64,000 bases of DNA, from positions 10,874,616-10,938,615 of the forward strand of contig HG738139.1 of assembly GCA_000499405.2 (NCBI GenBank). The letters run 5' to 3'. A program made the position numbers and the translations under genes. The notes below the pieces were generated by a model. That model did not search any database. It had not been told where the DNA came from and saw only the letters and a program-made list of their open reading frames with translations. Every line of letters begins with the position of its first letter. Positions within the stretch are counted from its first letter, which is position 1. Below are positions 1 through 13,308 of this stretch, one piece after another. Origin of the DNA: Onchocerca volvulus (taxonomy: Eukaryota; Nematoda; Chromadorea; Rhabditida; Onchocercidae).

Positions 1-2000
1 TGTTTTATTTCGTGTATTAATTCCTTCCAAAATTTCTTCATTTCTGTCCTTTTTTTAAAAGAAAAAAGACAATTGATTTATTGATTTTCTTAGAAATAAT
101 AGGCACTTATTGATTTTTTCAAAATAATGAATATTTATTGATAAACGTTTGACATATAATTTGAAAAATAAAAAAGATCTGATTAAACAGAACGTATTAA
201 TCAGATTCATTGGATAAATTTTGAAAATTCTGAAAATTTTCAAATTTCAGTTTAATTCAAAACTTGTTGTCAAATGTAACGTAGAAAAAGAGTTTATTTT
301 GAAACTTAAAAAAAAAAAAAAGGAATTTGGATGAATAGAATATAATGGAAAAAGAAAATTGAATTTTTATATTTGAGTGAGCAATGGAGGTGAAGCGTAT
401 TTAAGCAGAAAAATATAAAAATTCAATTATTTCATCGAAAACGAATTTTGCATAATTAAAAAATTTCCAAAACTGCCAATAAAATCACTTTAGGCTAAAA
501 TGAGAAACGAAAACATATGGCAAATTATGGCTTTTCTCCGTTTTATTTCCCTTCTTTTTTCCATTGCAAGCATTTCAAAGCATCTTCTCATCGACGAAAC
601 TTAATTTTTTCTTCGTGCGAAAAATAGTTTTCAGTATCGATAAATGATTAAATCCTAAAGAGTAAATTAGTATTTGATTACTTAGTGGTGATGAGATTCA
701 GGAAAGATAGTTATCCATTGAATAGACAATGGATGAAAATTATTGAGTGAATATTAAATAAGATGTTATTGAATTGAATATTAGAAGTAAACGGCATTGT
801 AACAATCGACAGACATAATTTGATTATATGTTATTGATTGAAATTCTGAAAGTAAATTAAAATTTGATTATTTCTTTTTTCAGAAAATGTCTTCCATAAT
901 AGTTAAATGAACAATACTGACAAATACTATCATTTCTTTAATTTTTCCTTTTATTAATTAATCATGAGCATTTTAAAGTTATCCATTTCAGGTTCTATCT
1001 ATAATGGGATAGTATTGATTGAACTCTTTTCAGGATACTCATTTTAGGCATTATCTATCATACAATAATAATCGACTTTCAATTTCAAGTTATCCATTTC
1101 AAATTCTACTATAAAATATCTTCCATATTATATCCTTTTTTGATAAATTTTTAAAAACTCTGGTTATATTAATGACAAATAAATACTTCTATTAATCCAA
1201 AACTTTATATTCAAATTCTTTTTTTTTCAATTCAAATCCTAAAGAAAATTCTAAGTTGAAATCCCTTTTTTAATTTAGAAAAAATTCGAATTCTGTTTTT
1301 CCAAAATTCAAAATTCTAATTCTCTTTTTTCTTTTCATTTTAAATTTGAACTAAAATTTTTAAATAATCAATTTGTTTCATCCGTGTAGCATATTTCATC
1401 GGGATGTTGCACAAAGGGAAAACACGCATCTTTTGCATATTTTGTGGTCGTATTGGACTGTGATGCGATTTGTTTTACCGTTTTCCGGTTTAGGTTCGGA
1501 TTTGATTCCGAAGTAGATTATTTGAGGTTTTAGGGATTTCTTCAGGAATTTTAATGATTTCAAGTTCTAGTGAAGACTGGATGAAAATTTGCTTATAATA
1601 ATGTAAATAATAATATTTAAGTTTAATTAATCGTTATGGAAATGTAAAATTTATGGTACTGCTTCTATGCATGTCATTTTCTCTATCATTATTTTCATGC
1701 ATAATCGCATATTTTTATGTTTGTTTCGTGTTTTCATTAACATATTTCATACATACTTTTTTTTCCGAAATTAAATTCAAATTGCATCTTACTTTTTTTT
1801 TTGCGAATTTGACTTATTTTTGCAAAATTAGCATTTAAAATATAAATGATTATTTCTTGAACTATATATAATATAGTTTTATTGAATTTGAATCTCTATG
1901 AATGTGAATTTTATATGTTAGTATCTATTCATGACATATGCTATCATACTTCCATCAATTTCTACGACATGCGTATTCTGTTGAGAAAATGGTAGATCAG
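1..2000. other. AT-rich intergenic sequence, no gene seen
   Basis: Very AT-rich DNA with many short A and T runs. Open frames here are short (about 60 codons), low in complexity and have no plausible splice partners or family resemblance. It probably holds the upstream region of the OSBP gene that starts at 2039. No promoter element is recognisable. Confidence 0.6.
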
Positions 2001-2008
2001 ATTTACAG
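2001..2008 (+). promoter_or_regulatory. Possible trans-splice (spliced-leader) acceptor of the OSBP gene
   Basis: An ATTTACAG sequence ends 30 bases before the ATG at 2039. No GT-donor exon that would read in frame into it is evident, and an in-frame TGA at 1982-1984 closes the frame upstream. A 3' splice site just upstream of the start codon is what a nematode trans-spliced mRNA needs. It could instead be the acceptor of an intron in the 5' UTR. Confidence 0.35.
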
Positions 2009-2038
2009 ATTTCAAAAACTGGGAAGAACCATTTTCAA

Positions 2039-5000
2039 ATGTCAATCGGAATTTCACACTCCTCAGAATTATCATCAGAAATAGAGGAGAAGTATGGTTG
2101 GTTGTTGAAATGGACAAATTATATCAAAGGATATCGGCAACGTTGGTTTGTGCTCGATTCATGTGCTAATTTAAGTTATTACAGGTTGGTATCATTTCTG
2201 TTGAATGGGTTAAAAAAAATATTCTTAAATCTTACTAAATTTTAATAGTACACAATGTGACCAGCTGTTCTTGATTTATTGACATATGTGATGTTTGCAA
2301 AACTTTGAAAATGATTTATTATTAATTCGATCTATTGTTCGAGAATTTGCTGTTGGATTTCGATGATCAACAAGTGCTAGAAATTTGAAATTTCTATCAA
2401 TATATATATTCCAGTCTTGAATAAAAAATTTTTTGTACTTTGTACATATACGCAATCATCGAACCTCTTAAATAAAAATTTAAGTAAATATGTGTTAAAA
2501 TCATCTAATACAAAATTGATGCAAACACTTATAGAAAATATGGAAATTAAGACTTAAATACATTTAAATATAATGCTTTTTCTAACATGTATTGGAAATT
2601 ATAAAAGTCTATATAAAAATGAAATTAAACCTTTTTTTTTCCTTTTCTATTTGAACACTTTCGAAGAATTAAAAAAATATATGTAATTATTAGGAAAGTG
2701 GGAGAACATATGCAACCGCTAATAAATAGTAAAGAATTCAATTACTTCAATGTATTCAAGAATAAGATAGATCAAATTTTCTTTTTTTAAACTTCTGGAT
2801 TGCTAGAAATGGATATTTTTGAAAAATTTAAAAAGTCGGGGTTGCAAATAGAATTTAAAAAAAATAGAAAAGAAAAAAATTGTCTGATTTATTCCTGAAT
2901 TAAATTTTATTCGGATATATTTGAATAATTGAATTCTTTATTATTTATCATCGGTTCATATGTTCTCATCGTTCCTGATAATTATATTTTTTTTCTAATC
3001 ATTCGAAATGTTGAAGTATAAGAGAAAAAAAATAGTGTTTGATTTCATTTTTACTATGGACTCTTATAATTTTCAATATATGTTAGAAAAAAAAAATAGA
3101 TGTTAGAAAAAGCAATATATTTATAGTCTTACTTTCCATGTTTTTTAAAAATGTTTGTCAGATCTTAATGCTTCAAATTATACCAGAATTTTCAATTTTT
3201 AAATAATTTTACATTTTTTTAGAAAAATTTTTGATATTTCTCAATTTTGACAACTTGCTTTTTTCAGAATTGTTATTCTTGTACTTGACATATAAATTGC
3301 CACGTTTACAGATTAGAAGTCTTATAGGATGCAGGCATTTTTCTATCCAATTTTTATGAACACTTTTTTTCCTAAATGTCTCTATTTAAGAATAAAAATT
3401 TTTCTTTTTTCAAATTTCTTCCATTCAACTTTTTAGATTTTCAAAAATGTCCATTTCTAGCAATCCAAAAGTTTGAAAAAAGAAAATTTGGTCTAATTTA
3501 TTCTTGAATTAGGGTTTATTCGAATATATTGGAGTAATTGAATTCTTTACTATTTGTCATCGTTGCATATGTTCTCACATTTTCTAATAATTATATATAT
3601 TTAAATTCTTCAAAAGTGTTCAAATGTAAAAGGAAAAAGTATTTAATTCCATTTTTATATAGACTCTTATCACTATTATCATGGAAAAAAAGCTTGCCAT
3701 GCTTTAAAAATCTGGCAGCTTAATTTTTTTAGATTTACATTTAATTTTCAAGTTTTCTTTAATTTATGTTGGAGAAAAAATGCGCATATTACTCTGTTTA
3801 AAATTATCTTCTTATTAAAATAGAAATTAAAACATAGAATAGATTTTGAGTTCAGTCGGATCGATTACTACAATTTTGACTTAATTATGAAAAGAATTGG
3901 AATTATGTTTACCTTTTTTTTTTTTTTTGTTGAAAAGGATTGGAATTATGTTCATTTTTTTCTTTCAAGTATCTTTTTTTTTTTTAACACTAAGACTTTG
4001 AAAAATTTCCTAGAACCATATCAAATTATGTGCAGTTTTTACTGCTGAGTCAACGAAATTGATGCATTTCGTTAAAGAAACATCGGTGTAAAATGAACAT
4101 TTGTTTTATTTTTTTTCATTAATTTGCTTGAATTATCTTTGGATTTCCAAATTTAAGATTATAATTTGTTAGTCATCAATCTTTGTTTAGATTCAGATAA
4201 CAGAGAATTGATGAATCGTGATAAAATTGATGCATGAATAGTGTGCATCTATAATCAATTCCTTTGTACCCAAGAACTTTTTCTTTTTTTTAAACAAAAG
4301 TTTGTAGTTTCCAGGACATAACAGTCAACTACGTAAGTTTGAAAATATCAGATTAGAAGTCACCATCAGTTGATCCAATACATTTTTTTTGAATCGAATT
4401 GAATAAATTCAATAAAAAGGCCCATTCGCATTTTGGTTAAGATAGTGATATTAATGGGAGATTGTTAACATTGATATAAATGCTTTTCAAAAAACTTTGA
4501 AATAATTTTAAGTAATCTGCTTAGACAGATTTAATGTAGTACTGGATTTAATCAAATATGAAACATTGGAGTATTTTTGTACTTGATAATAAAATCAGCT
4601 CATATCCCATGCTATATCATTCATGGTGAATGGTATAGCAAAAAAAGAAAAAAAAAAAAAGAAGAGGGCGAAGTAAAAATGATAATTCATTAAGCGACAA
4701 CGGACAAAGAAGATCATTTATTCTTCAGATGAAGAAAATTTGCTTTTGACAAATGGTTAAACATCAGTGATATATATCAGTGATTAAATTTATTAGATAT
4801 TACTTAGAAGTTTCATCATCCATGGCACTATAAAAATATTGCTATCATTATTATTTAAAGTTTGATTAATATGAAACAAAATTGAACAATAAACATCATA
4901 TTGGAAATATAATATGCTGTATTTCATTCGATTTTTTCCTAATAGGTTTAATTTTATTACTTTGTCATTACATAACAGATTTTTGGAATGAAGATATGTA

Positions 5001-7988
5001 CAAGCAAGAATGCACAGTTATCATTCTCTTTCTTTTCTTCTTTTTTTTTTAAACTTCAATCCCTCTGCTCATTTTTTTGATGATAATGGTTGGATAGTAT
5101 GATGAGACGAATAGATGAATGATGTTCGCAAACATTTGCTTTTAGTTTGCAATGAAGAAAATGACCTTTCTGCTTTATATTAATTTCTTCCTGTTCGATG
5201 TCATCTTCAGTCTTTCGGAACTTTTTGCCTAATTTACGATGTTAATATAAAAGTATTGAACGAATGCATTTGTTGTGTTTTAGTTGCAAATCGTTACTAA
5301 GGTATTTTTTTGCAAAGTTTCAGTTAAAATTTCCGGATATATTTCCAATGAAATTGATTTATTCCGAAAAAATATTTTAGAAATGTTATTTTTAATTACT
5401 CATTTTTGAATTAGCATTATCAAAAAAATATATATATCAGTACAAACAGAAATTTTTTATCAGTGTTATAGATCAAATCATTATTCGATTCTGGATAGCT
5501 GCAGGATTTCTTTAGAAAAGCTTAACTGGGAGATAATATGCTGGAAATATTAGAATCTTAGTCTCGATGTTATTATAGCAGGGGATCATTTAATCAACGC
5601 CAGTCATTTTTTCTTTTTTTAACCAAAAATAGTGTAATGCACCATTGTCAATCACGAATTTGATTTTTTTTAATATTTAGGTTTTTGATTTTTAAGTATT
5701 TCAAAACCAGCATTTCTAATTTTGGCAGAAAATTTCGAAAATAAGCCAACATGGTCATATTTCTTAAATATTTAAGCATTTTCTTTACGAAAGCTTTTTC
5801 AGGAATTCGTCCGAAGTAGGCCAATCATGCCGCGGTAGCATCAATTTACAAGAAGCTCGTGTCCATGCAGACAGAGCAACAAATAGCTTAATAATTTCAG
5901 CACCTTCACAATCATTTCATTTAAAAGCACAAAATGAATTGGATTATGATAAATGGTTTCATGCTCTCGAATGTGCACGACATCGCGCTGTTCGTAACGC
6001 TGAATCAGGTTGTTGAAAAAAGCTTCTTAATTTTTGTTGGTCAATTCATCTTCCATTACTCAGCCTTTTTTTTTTTTTTTTCGTTTTTCGACATGATCTA
6101 ATAGTTCATATCGAAAGAGAAGTATCATAACTTAACACGTCATATCAAAAGAAAATCGAACTGTTATCTAACACTTCTTATCAAAAGAAAAATATCATAA
6201 TCAATAACATGAAGGGACGATTTTTTAACAGTGAATTTTATGAAAACTTTAAGTGAGAAATTTTAATTTAATACTTTCATCTATCCTTTCACTTCTCACT
6301 TTTTGAAAAAACAAGAAGTTGTCTAAAATTATTGCTGAAAAAATTCTTGGTCGTCTTACCAAAGGGATAGTATCACTGAAAAGGTACATTGGATAATATA
6401 TCGCGGAAATTTTAAGCAATCCCAAATTACTTTAGCGTTTCATCGTTATTATTGTCTTTGTTATCATTTTTGTCATGAATTAAATAGAAAAATTGGTGGC
6501 TAATATTTTATTGTGATTCTGATTTATTATTATATACGATGAGTAATTAAAAGGAAAGCATACTGGGAGCTGCTAACTGCACACAATCAAGGTACATACC
6601 TTTTCATTATTTTAGATGAAGATGACGATATTAAAATGAGCGTATCCGGTAATAGTGGTGCCGCTGCAATCGAAACAATGAATCGAGCAATTGCTGCTAA
6701 AATCCTTGATTTAAGAACATGCAGCTCTCTTATTTGTATATTTTCCACTTTTTTTTTTTTCTTATCATTTAGCGTTTGGGAATTTAGAAGAAATAGTAGA
6801 AGTTAATATTTAATGAAATTCATAGTTTTAGAGTTTCTTAAATTAAGTTCAAATAATTTTCCGGAGATTTTTTCTTTTTTTCTTTTTTTTTTTTTGTATT
6901 TGACTTTTTCTAGATGATTTTCTGAAGGAAATTATTTCTCATTGTTTACATGCAGTTTAGGACGACTTTGTAATGCGATGAAGGTCGAATCTCTTTCGTT
7001 TATCCGATAAATAGGAAGCAGCACAAATAACAATTCACTATTAGATTTATTTTGAAAAAAAAAATTTTTTTTACTGAGAAATTTTAGCGAAGCATGGATC
7101 GGAACTTTTAAAAGCAATGAATGATCTAGAAAAGACGGAAAGAATTAAAGCAGTGGCTGAACGTATTAACCTGTTTAAGATTACAACTGCTGCGATGATG
7201 AAGGCTTGCGAAGAATTTGTCACTCTTACTGCTGCGGTATGAATTTTTTTTTTTAAATATTTTCTCAAAAGTCATTTCAAAAATCTTCAAACAAATCTCA
7301 GAAATTTCATTATATTTTTATGTCAATATTTATTGTTATTATTAACATAAAAATAAAAAAAATTGTTGTTCTTTTCTTTCTTGCAAGAAACAACTTGAAA
7401 GTTTTATGCTAACATTTGAAAGTTTTTGAAAAAAAAAAAAGAAAGAAGCGAAAATTTAGAAGGGTAAAAGTTAGAAGGAAGAAAATGATGAATGAAAACT
7501 TAGAAATTCTTTGTAATTTTGCACAAAATGTGTTCTAATCGTTCTTCGCAGCTATTCATAAGTAATGGAATAATATTAGTTTATGTTTACGATTTAATTT
7601 ATTATCTTAAATAATTCACAAGTTGATTGTTTTGTTCGCTTTGAAATTATCTAAAAAATGGTTTCTCAATATTTTGAACTACCTTCAAATTAAAATGCAC
7701 TCAATTTGTGCTAATTAAGATAGGAAAGTCTGTTATTTATTGTTTAAATTTATTCATTGGTTAAATATTGAAGGAATCGAAAAAAGTGGGTCGTTATGCA
7801 GCGAACGAACATGAGCAACGCTTGAGATTACAAGATCAATTAGAAGAGCTTGCACAGCAACACAGTAAACTTGAACGTGTGGCATATCGTTCGACATACA
7901 AAAGCAGTACTGCTTCGGAACCACGTAATCTTATAAAATTTCTAAAATTTTTGTGAAAATCAATTTTTTTTTTTGTTTCTTTTTTCTT

Positions 7989-8066
<78 letters not shown>

Positions 8067-8470
8067 AAATTCCATATGATATTTGTTCTGGGAAGTAGAT
8101 TAAAATGAAAGTTCAGTTTTACTTTTCTTTTTACATCTACTAGAATGAATATGGAGTGTTCGTACTCTTACAAAGAATGAGTCTTGTTTACAGTACATAA
8201 TAAAGCAGAAGTAATGTATCACTTTCATTTTCGGAACTGTACATTTGTACTATCCTACTTGTATCTTTTATATTTTAACATTTTTCTGATTGAATAATAG
8301 AAATTTCCATTTTCTTGTTATTTATCGGAAGAATTATAGTTTCTTACAGCATTTATGGATGCAGAAGAAGAATTCCATGATGCATATGACTCTGTTTCTG
8401 ATGTGCATAATGACAGGTAGGATGCTTAACATTTTGGAGTTTGTAATGATAGAAAAGCATCTCTACATAT

Positions 8471-8530
<60 letters not shown>

Positions 8531-11320
8531 CTATTGTTCGAAATAACAATGTCTTGTCAATTTTTGCACTTTTTTTATCGCTTCTCTCTCTCTTTATTCC
8601 GAAAATTTATTTTTTTATATTTCAGAAAATCCAGTTCTTCTCAAACAGGATCTATTTGTGAAGCGGCAGATTCGAAATTATTTAATGCGGAAATTATTTG
8701 TCCAAAAATAGTTAATGTATGAAATTCAAATTTTAATTTAGTTAAAGATAAAATCTGTTACAGATCTGTAGATACGGCAGTATACTTTTTGCAGCCTGAA
8801 ATGAAGTTAGCTCGTTGCTTTTCAACTACCGAACATTCACGACAGCGCCGTACCAAAATACCCGAAAGACCACAAACTTGCATCAGTTTGTGGTCCATTA
8901 TGCGTAACTGTATTGGCAAGGAATTGACTAAAATCCCGATGCCTGTATGTTATTTTAAATTTTCCAGATTGCTTCGGTGAAAACAATGATTTCTTAATAG
9001 CCCTGGAATTGAGCTTAAAATATCCAAAGAGTTTTGCTGATATCTTAGTGATTATGGAGAAAAACATTCGTTGTAAGATAAATAGAAAATTAAAATTATC
9101 CATGGTTTTATTTGTGCCTTTTTTTTAATCCACACATTTCTCAAAGTTATTTAATTCAGACTTGAATACAGCCCAAAAAATAATTCTGCAATCCTAAACA
9201 GTTTTTTGCAGGGGTAATATAAATTCATCACTTTTTACTCATTTTTTGTAGGTGAATTTCAACGAGCCACTTTCTGTGTTGCAAAGAATTTCTGAAGATC
9301 TCGAATATTCTTACTTATTAGATGATGGAGCAGAAAAGACGGATTCATTAGAACAGATGTGCTTTGTGGCAGCATATGCAGTCAGTGCTTATTCGACGAC
9401 AGGTTATCGTACGACGAAACCTTTTAATCCATTACTCGGTGAAACATTTGAATGTGATCGATTTGATGATCTTGGTTGGCGCTCTTTTGCCGAACAAGTG
9501 AGTATAGATTTATTTCTGTACTTTGCCATTTCAAATCAAAATGATATTTCTTCCTGATTTCAGATAACGTTAAGAAAAATGATATAATGGATAACTTTTC
9601 AAGCTTCGCCTATATTGTGAAATACAATGTAATGAACGGATAATTTGACAAAATTTTCAGGTTAGTCATCATCCACCAATAACAGCGCATCATGCTGATG
9701 GCCTCAAATGGACAATGCATCAAGATTTCTCAATGACATCACGTTTTCGTGGCAAATATTTGTCGGTAACACCTACCGGTTATACTTATGTTAAGGTTAA
9801 TTAATATCATTTTCAAATGTAAAATATCGGATTTTCAAGTTACCTAAAAAAGATCCCTTTCCTTTTAATGAAGAAGTTTTAAAATATATTCTTGATTATT
9901 GTCGATTGTAACTGATTTGAAATCAATCATTCCAAGACACTAATTAATGATTGTTAGCTGATGTAGTGCTTCTAGATATGTGCTAAAAATTCATTGCTGA
10001 TGAACTTCTCTTTATTTCAGTTTCTAGACAGCAGGAATGAATATTCATATAAGAAAGTAACTACTACAGTACATAACATCATCGTAGGCAAGCTGTGGAT
10101 AGATAATCACGGTGAGATGTTGATAGAAAATCACAAAACTGGTGATAAATGTGTCCTGAAATTCCATCCTTACAGCTATTTTTCACGTGAACCTCCACGA
10201 AAGGTCAAGTTTCTTCAAGACTTTTTCTTTCAATTCATGTTTTGTAAATTTAAAAAAAAAAAATGTTTGCTGAAGTTGAAAAGTCTTTAAATTATCTCTT
10301 GATTGCATTGAATTAGAAGTAGGTGCTGAAAAATTATTCAGTATAGTTAGTTGAGCTGTTAAAAAGAAGAAAATGAATCATTACAGACGGCTTATAAATA
10401 AGATACAATTAGAAAAAGGTATTTTTCCGATATTATCATTCCTGCTCTTGTCAATTTCAGTAGAAATTTTATCTTGAATTTACTAAACATTGTTGAAGAT
10501 AGCTGGTTTCGTGAAAGATCCAGTTGGAAAAGTCTGTTGGCTTATCCAAGGGGTTTGGGATAGCTATTTGGATATCCTTAAGGTCACAAATGAAGTTAAC
10601 ACTGATGAAAACGCACGCTTTGAGACAGACACACCAAATCGCATCTGGACGATAAATCCACCAGTGTATGTATTTACAGACTTATTTTTATATTTCATTT
10701 CATTGCTGTTGCTTCAAATTAGAAAAACTAGCCTTAAATTGTGCGTTATAAATCGTTCGAAAAATCACAGTTTTGGCGACAAACTGACATGTTCCTTTAA
10801 TATTCAGTGGAAATCTTACTTTCTTTATCTTAGTATTGTTTTCAGTTAATTTACTGCAATTAATTACCTAATTTCCATAGTTTTGAATTCCCTTTGTATT
10901 TTTTGCTTATTTTCTTCAAAGTATATATAATCGTAATTTTAGAGAAAATAGTGAAAAGATGTATTATTTCACAAAATTGGCAATTGAATTAAATGAACCA
11001 GAAGAAGGTGTAGCTCCAACAGATTCACGACTTCGTCTCGATCAGCGACTAATGGAAGATGGGAAGTGGAATGAAGCGAATGAAATGAAAATAAAAATTG
11101 AGGAGAAACAGCGTGCCGTTCGTCGACAACGAGAAGCTTTAGCAGAAAAAGCTTTGCAAAGAGGTATTCTCTGTGAATATGGTATTACAAATTATCCAAA
11201 TGGTCAGATAGTATTACAGATTAAAATGGAAATTAATATAATATTATAAATCGAAATTAATTTGTCCTTTTTTTTTTCTGTGAAATGGCGACGGGTATTT
11301 ATTATCTATTCCTCTTTTTT

Positions 11321-11360
<40 letters not shown>

Positions 11361-11808
11361 TTCAAAATCCCTTCAATGAATTTATTTTTTTTCCTTTTTA
11401 TACCAAAATATGATATCACTCTTTATAAATCACGATTGTTAGAGCACATTTGATAGAAATATTGTGGGAAAGTTCTTTTAAAAGCTGAATAAGATTTTTG
11501 CAGCTTTCTTTGAGTGCATTAATGTTAACTTTACGATTCCAGTCCTCTTTTAGGATTAGGACTGAATGGCAGAGCAGTTGCTCCGTTTGTGATGAAAAAC
11601 ATTGTATTATTTATTGTATTTTGGAAATTAGAATGAACAAGGAAATATAATAAAGTCTGCTTCAGGTGAACCATTTGAAGAATATAAACCATTATGGTTT
11701 AAAAAAGATCAGCATGAAAAAACGGGTGCTTTGATACATATTTTTACCAATGAATATTGGGAGAAGAAGAAAATTGGTGACTGGTCCAAATGTCCGAATA
11801 TTTTTTAA
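2039..11808 (+). CDS. obr-1: Oxysterol-binding protein (OSBP1-type lipid transfer protein)
   Basis: Fourteen exons: 2039-2184, 5803-6008, 6616-6735, 7088-7236, 7774-7924, 8350-8416, 8626-8716, 8795-8944, 9252-9497, 9661-9795, 10021-10203, 10499-10665, 10943-11163, 11666-11808; they sum to 2175 nt (724 aa) in one frame. Residues 18 to about 115 form a PH domain (YGWLLKWTNY at the start, tryptophan near the end in DKWFHALE). A coiled-coil segment follows (DLRTCSSLISKHGSELL). An FFAT-like VAP-binding motif, EFHDAYD, lies at about 265-271, followed by the OSBP-related domain from about 320 with KPFNPLLGETFE and the signature EQVSHHPP (about 441-448). The C-terminus ends DWSKCPNIF like animal OSBP. 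The family moves sterol and PI4P between ER and Golgi, using VAP at the ER and PH/PI4P at the Golgi. Intron 1 is 3.6 kb; the others are short. The obr-1 name is by analogy to the C. elegans OSBP-type gene. The donors at 8717 and 10666 were chosen by reading frame. Confidence 0.95.
2599..3672. repeat. Fold-back cluster of three diverged copies of an AT-rich repeat in OSBP intron 1
   Basis: Three related segments of about 200-245 bp: 2599-2840 in one orientation, 2870-3070 and 3426-3672 in the other. Copy 1 contains AACATATGCAACCGCTAATA and copy 3 contains the matching reverse complement of AACATATGCAACGATGACAA. The shared core includes AGTAAAGAATTCAATTAC and TGGATTGCTAGAAATGGA (copies 1 and 3). 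Copies 1 and 2 are head-to-head, 30 bp apart. The arrangement looks like a decayed fold-back or MITE-type element, with no open frame. Identity was judged by eye. Confidence 0.7.
6097..6202. repeat. Three-unit tandem repeat (about 35 bp) in OSBP intron 2
   Basis: Three imperfect units begin TCTAATAGTTCATATCGAAA, TTAACACGTCATATCAAAAG and TCTAACACTTCTTATCAAAA. Units 1 and 3 both end in an (A)TATCATAA-like string. It is wholly intronic. Confidence 0.55.
7991..8065. repeat. Long poly-T tract in an OSBP intron
   Basis: T26, then AAA, then T46. It lies downstream of the 7774-7924 exon. Its length should be treated with caution, as homopolymers this long are often mis-sized in assemblies. Confidence 0.9.
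8476..8527. repeat. (TA)n microsatellite in an OSBP intron
   Basis: An uninterrupted TA dinucleotide run of about 52 bp, between the FFAT exon (8350-8416) and the next exon (8626-8716). Confidence 0.95.
11325..11358. repeat. Poly-T tract in the last OSBP intron
   Basis: 34 uninterrupted T residues between exons 13 and 14. Confidence 0.9.
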
Positions 11809-12661
11809 ATTATTCCCTTTTGATTAATGCTCATTGTTATTTTAACTTGTTCATTTTTTTAGTATTTCGGTATTCAAATTGTTGTGATAGCATTCCTATA
11901 GTATTCTTTTTTTGTTTATTTTACTACTGCGGGTGTAATAAGATTATGACTTTTTTATTTGAGGAACTTTTTCCTTCGGTAGGCTCTGTTTATTAGATTT
12001 ATTGTATAGATTATAGTAGATGATATTTTTTTAAAGTATCAATGTTTTGTGGTAATGTTTATAGGATATTTCAGATACTTAATTGCAGTGTAGTATATTC
12101 TTGTTGCTTCGCTATGTAAAACTTTTAAAGATTTTCCTTGAATTAGCTGATTTTTCTCATAGTGATTGATTTTTGGGAATATTTCTTTAACTTAATTCAA
12201 AATTGTTCCTTTTTTATGCTTTTTGGAAAGCTTCGAAAAGAAAAAATTTGCAACTTCAAGATGATTGTATTAAATCATATATCCATCAATTTACACCAGA
12301 AATAATCTTTCCGATTAATTATTAATTTTCTCTTTTGCAATTTTCTCAGTAGTTGAAAATTTGGTCTTTCCTTATCCATTGATTAATGACTATTACTGTC
12401 TATAATTATTATTAACATTATTATTTATTATTAATGTCATTACTATTATTGTTATTATCGTAATTGTTATTGTTTGTAATCATTATCGTCATCGTTATTT
12501 TTATTGTTACTAATAGTAATAATAATAGAAGTAACATTCTGCACATTTTCTTCGCGTACTTCATGTTATGTCCGTGATTCTGTTCCCGGTTTCTGTCATT
12601 TCATAATGTCAGTTGCCTTACGAAGTGTATAATTTGCGGGAAAAAAGAAAAAAGAAAAAAT
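11809..12661. other. Intergenic / OSBP 3' region with ATT/GTT low-complexity DNA
   Basis: Follows the OSBP stop codon. 12399-12535 is low-complexity sequence dominated by ATT, GTT and ATC triplets. No credible coding exon is seen on either strand. Confidence 0.6.
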
Positions 12662-13234
12662 TTAAAAAAAAATTTTTTTTTCTAACAATATTCTATTAAA
12701 TACTAATAAAATTTCTGTTATTCCGATTCTAATTACAAAATAATAACCGAAAAACTCAGGACAATAATGAAGTTGGAAGAAAAGCAAACTTTTTTTGAAA
12801 TAGCTTATGATTGTTGAGAAGAAGCAAATACTAGAGAGGATGAAAAGAGGTGAATATCTTCTGTATAGTTTATTTATATTACAAGCAAAATCACAAAAGT
12901 AGTCACTCATTAATAGTAGTTTATTTAAACAGTGTGACTTTAATTTCTTGGTAGCTATGATCGATGAAGAACCTATAGATGAACACTGATACAAACCTGA
13001 TACCAATCTCTCGATTTCATATATCTTGAATTTTTGAATTATTTCTTCAAAGTCATAAAAACTAGAGATTCTGAATTTTTCACTCAATAATGTGTCATAA
13101 TACAATAAAGGTGGAATAAAAGAGTTGAAAGAGTGAGAATTGCCAAACACTCTTCGGTAATAATTAATTAATAATGCATAATTACGGCCGATTTCGAAGT
13201 TCGAGAAAAATTCTTTCAAAGTGATGCAATTCAT
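12662..13234 (-). CDS. Orphan single-exon ORF of 190 aa, unknown protein
   Basis: ATG at 13234-13232 and TAA at the low end. The frame is open for 190 codons, far longer than expected by chance in DNA this AT-rich (three stop codons are each common at this composition). The predicted product is rich in Phe, Ile, Leu, Tyr and Ser. The N-terminal half is mixed and soluble-looking (FSNFEIGRNYALLINYYRRV). The C-terminal 60 residues hold two hydrophobic stretches that could be membrane segments (around FILSSICFFSTIISYF and FGYYFVIRIGITEILLVF), and it ends in a Lys/Phe tail encoded by an A-rich run. I recognise no family. It could be a lineage-specific gene, a decayed remnant, or a fragment of a transferred (for example endosymbiont) gene. 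No introns or neighbours help. Confidence 0.35.
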   Translation of the reverse strand: MNCITLKEFFSNFEIGRNYALLINYYRRVFGNSHSFNSFIPPLLYYDTLLSEKFRISSFYDFEEIIQKFKIYEIERLVSGLYQCSSIGSSSIIATKKLKSHCLNKLLLMSDYFCDFACNINKLYRRYSPLFILSSICFFSTIISYFKKSLLFFQLHYCPEFFGYYFVIRIGITEILLVFNRILLEKKIFF

Positions 13235-13308
13235 ATCAAGAAAATTTGATCATAAATGTTATGTGGACATTAATCTCTTGATTCACTTTAGGAAATACGT
13301 AAATTCTG

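Noticed and set aside
7836..8075. Minus-strand frame encoding a poly-lysine peptide
   Set aside because: It is the antisense of the poly-T tract plus OSBP exon 5; homopolymer artefact.
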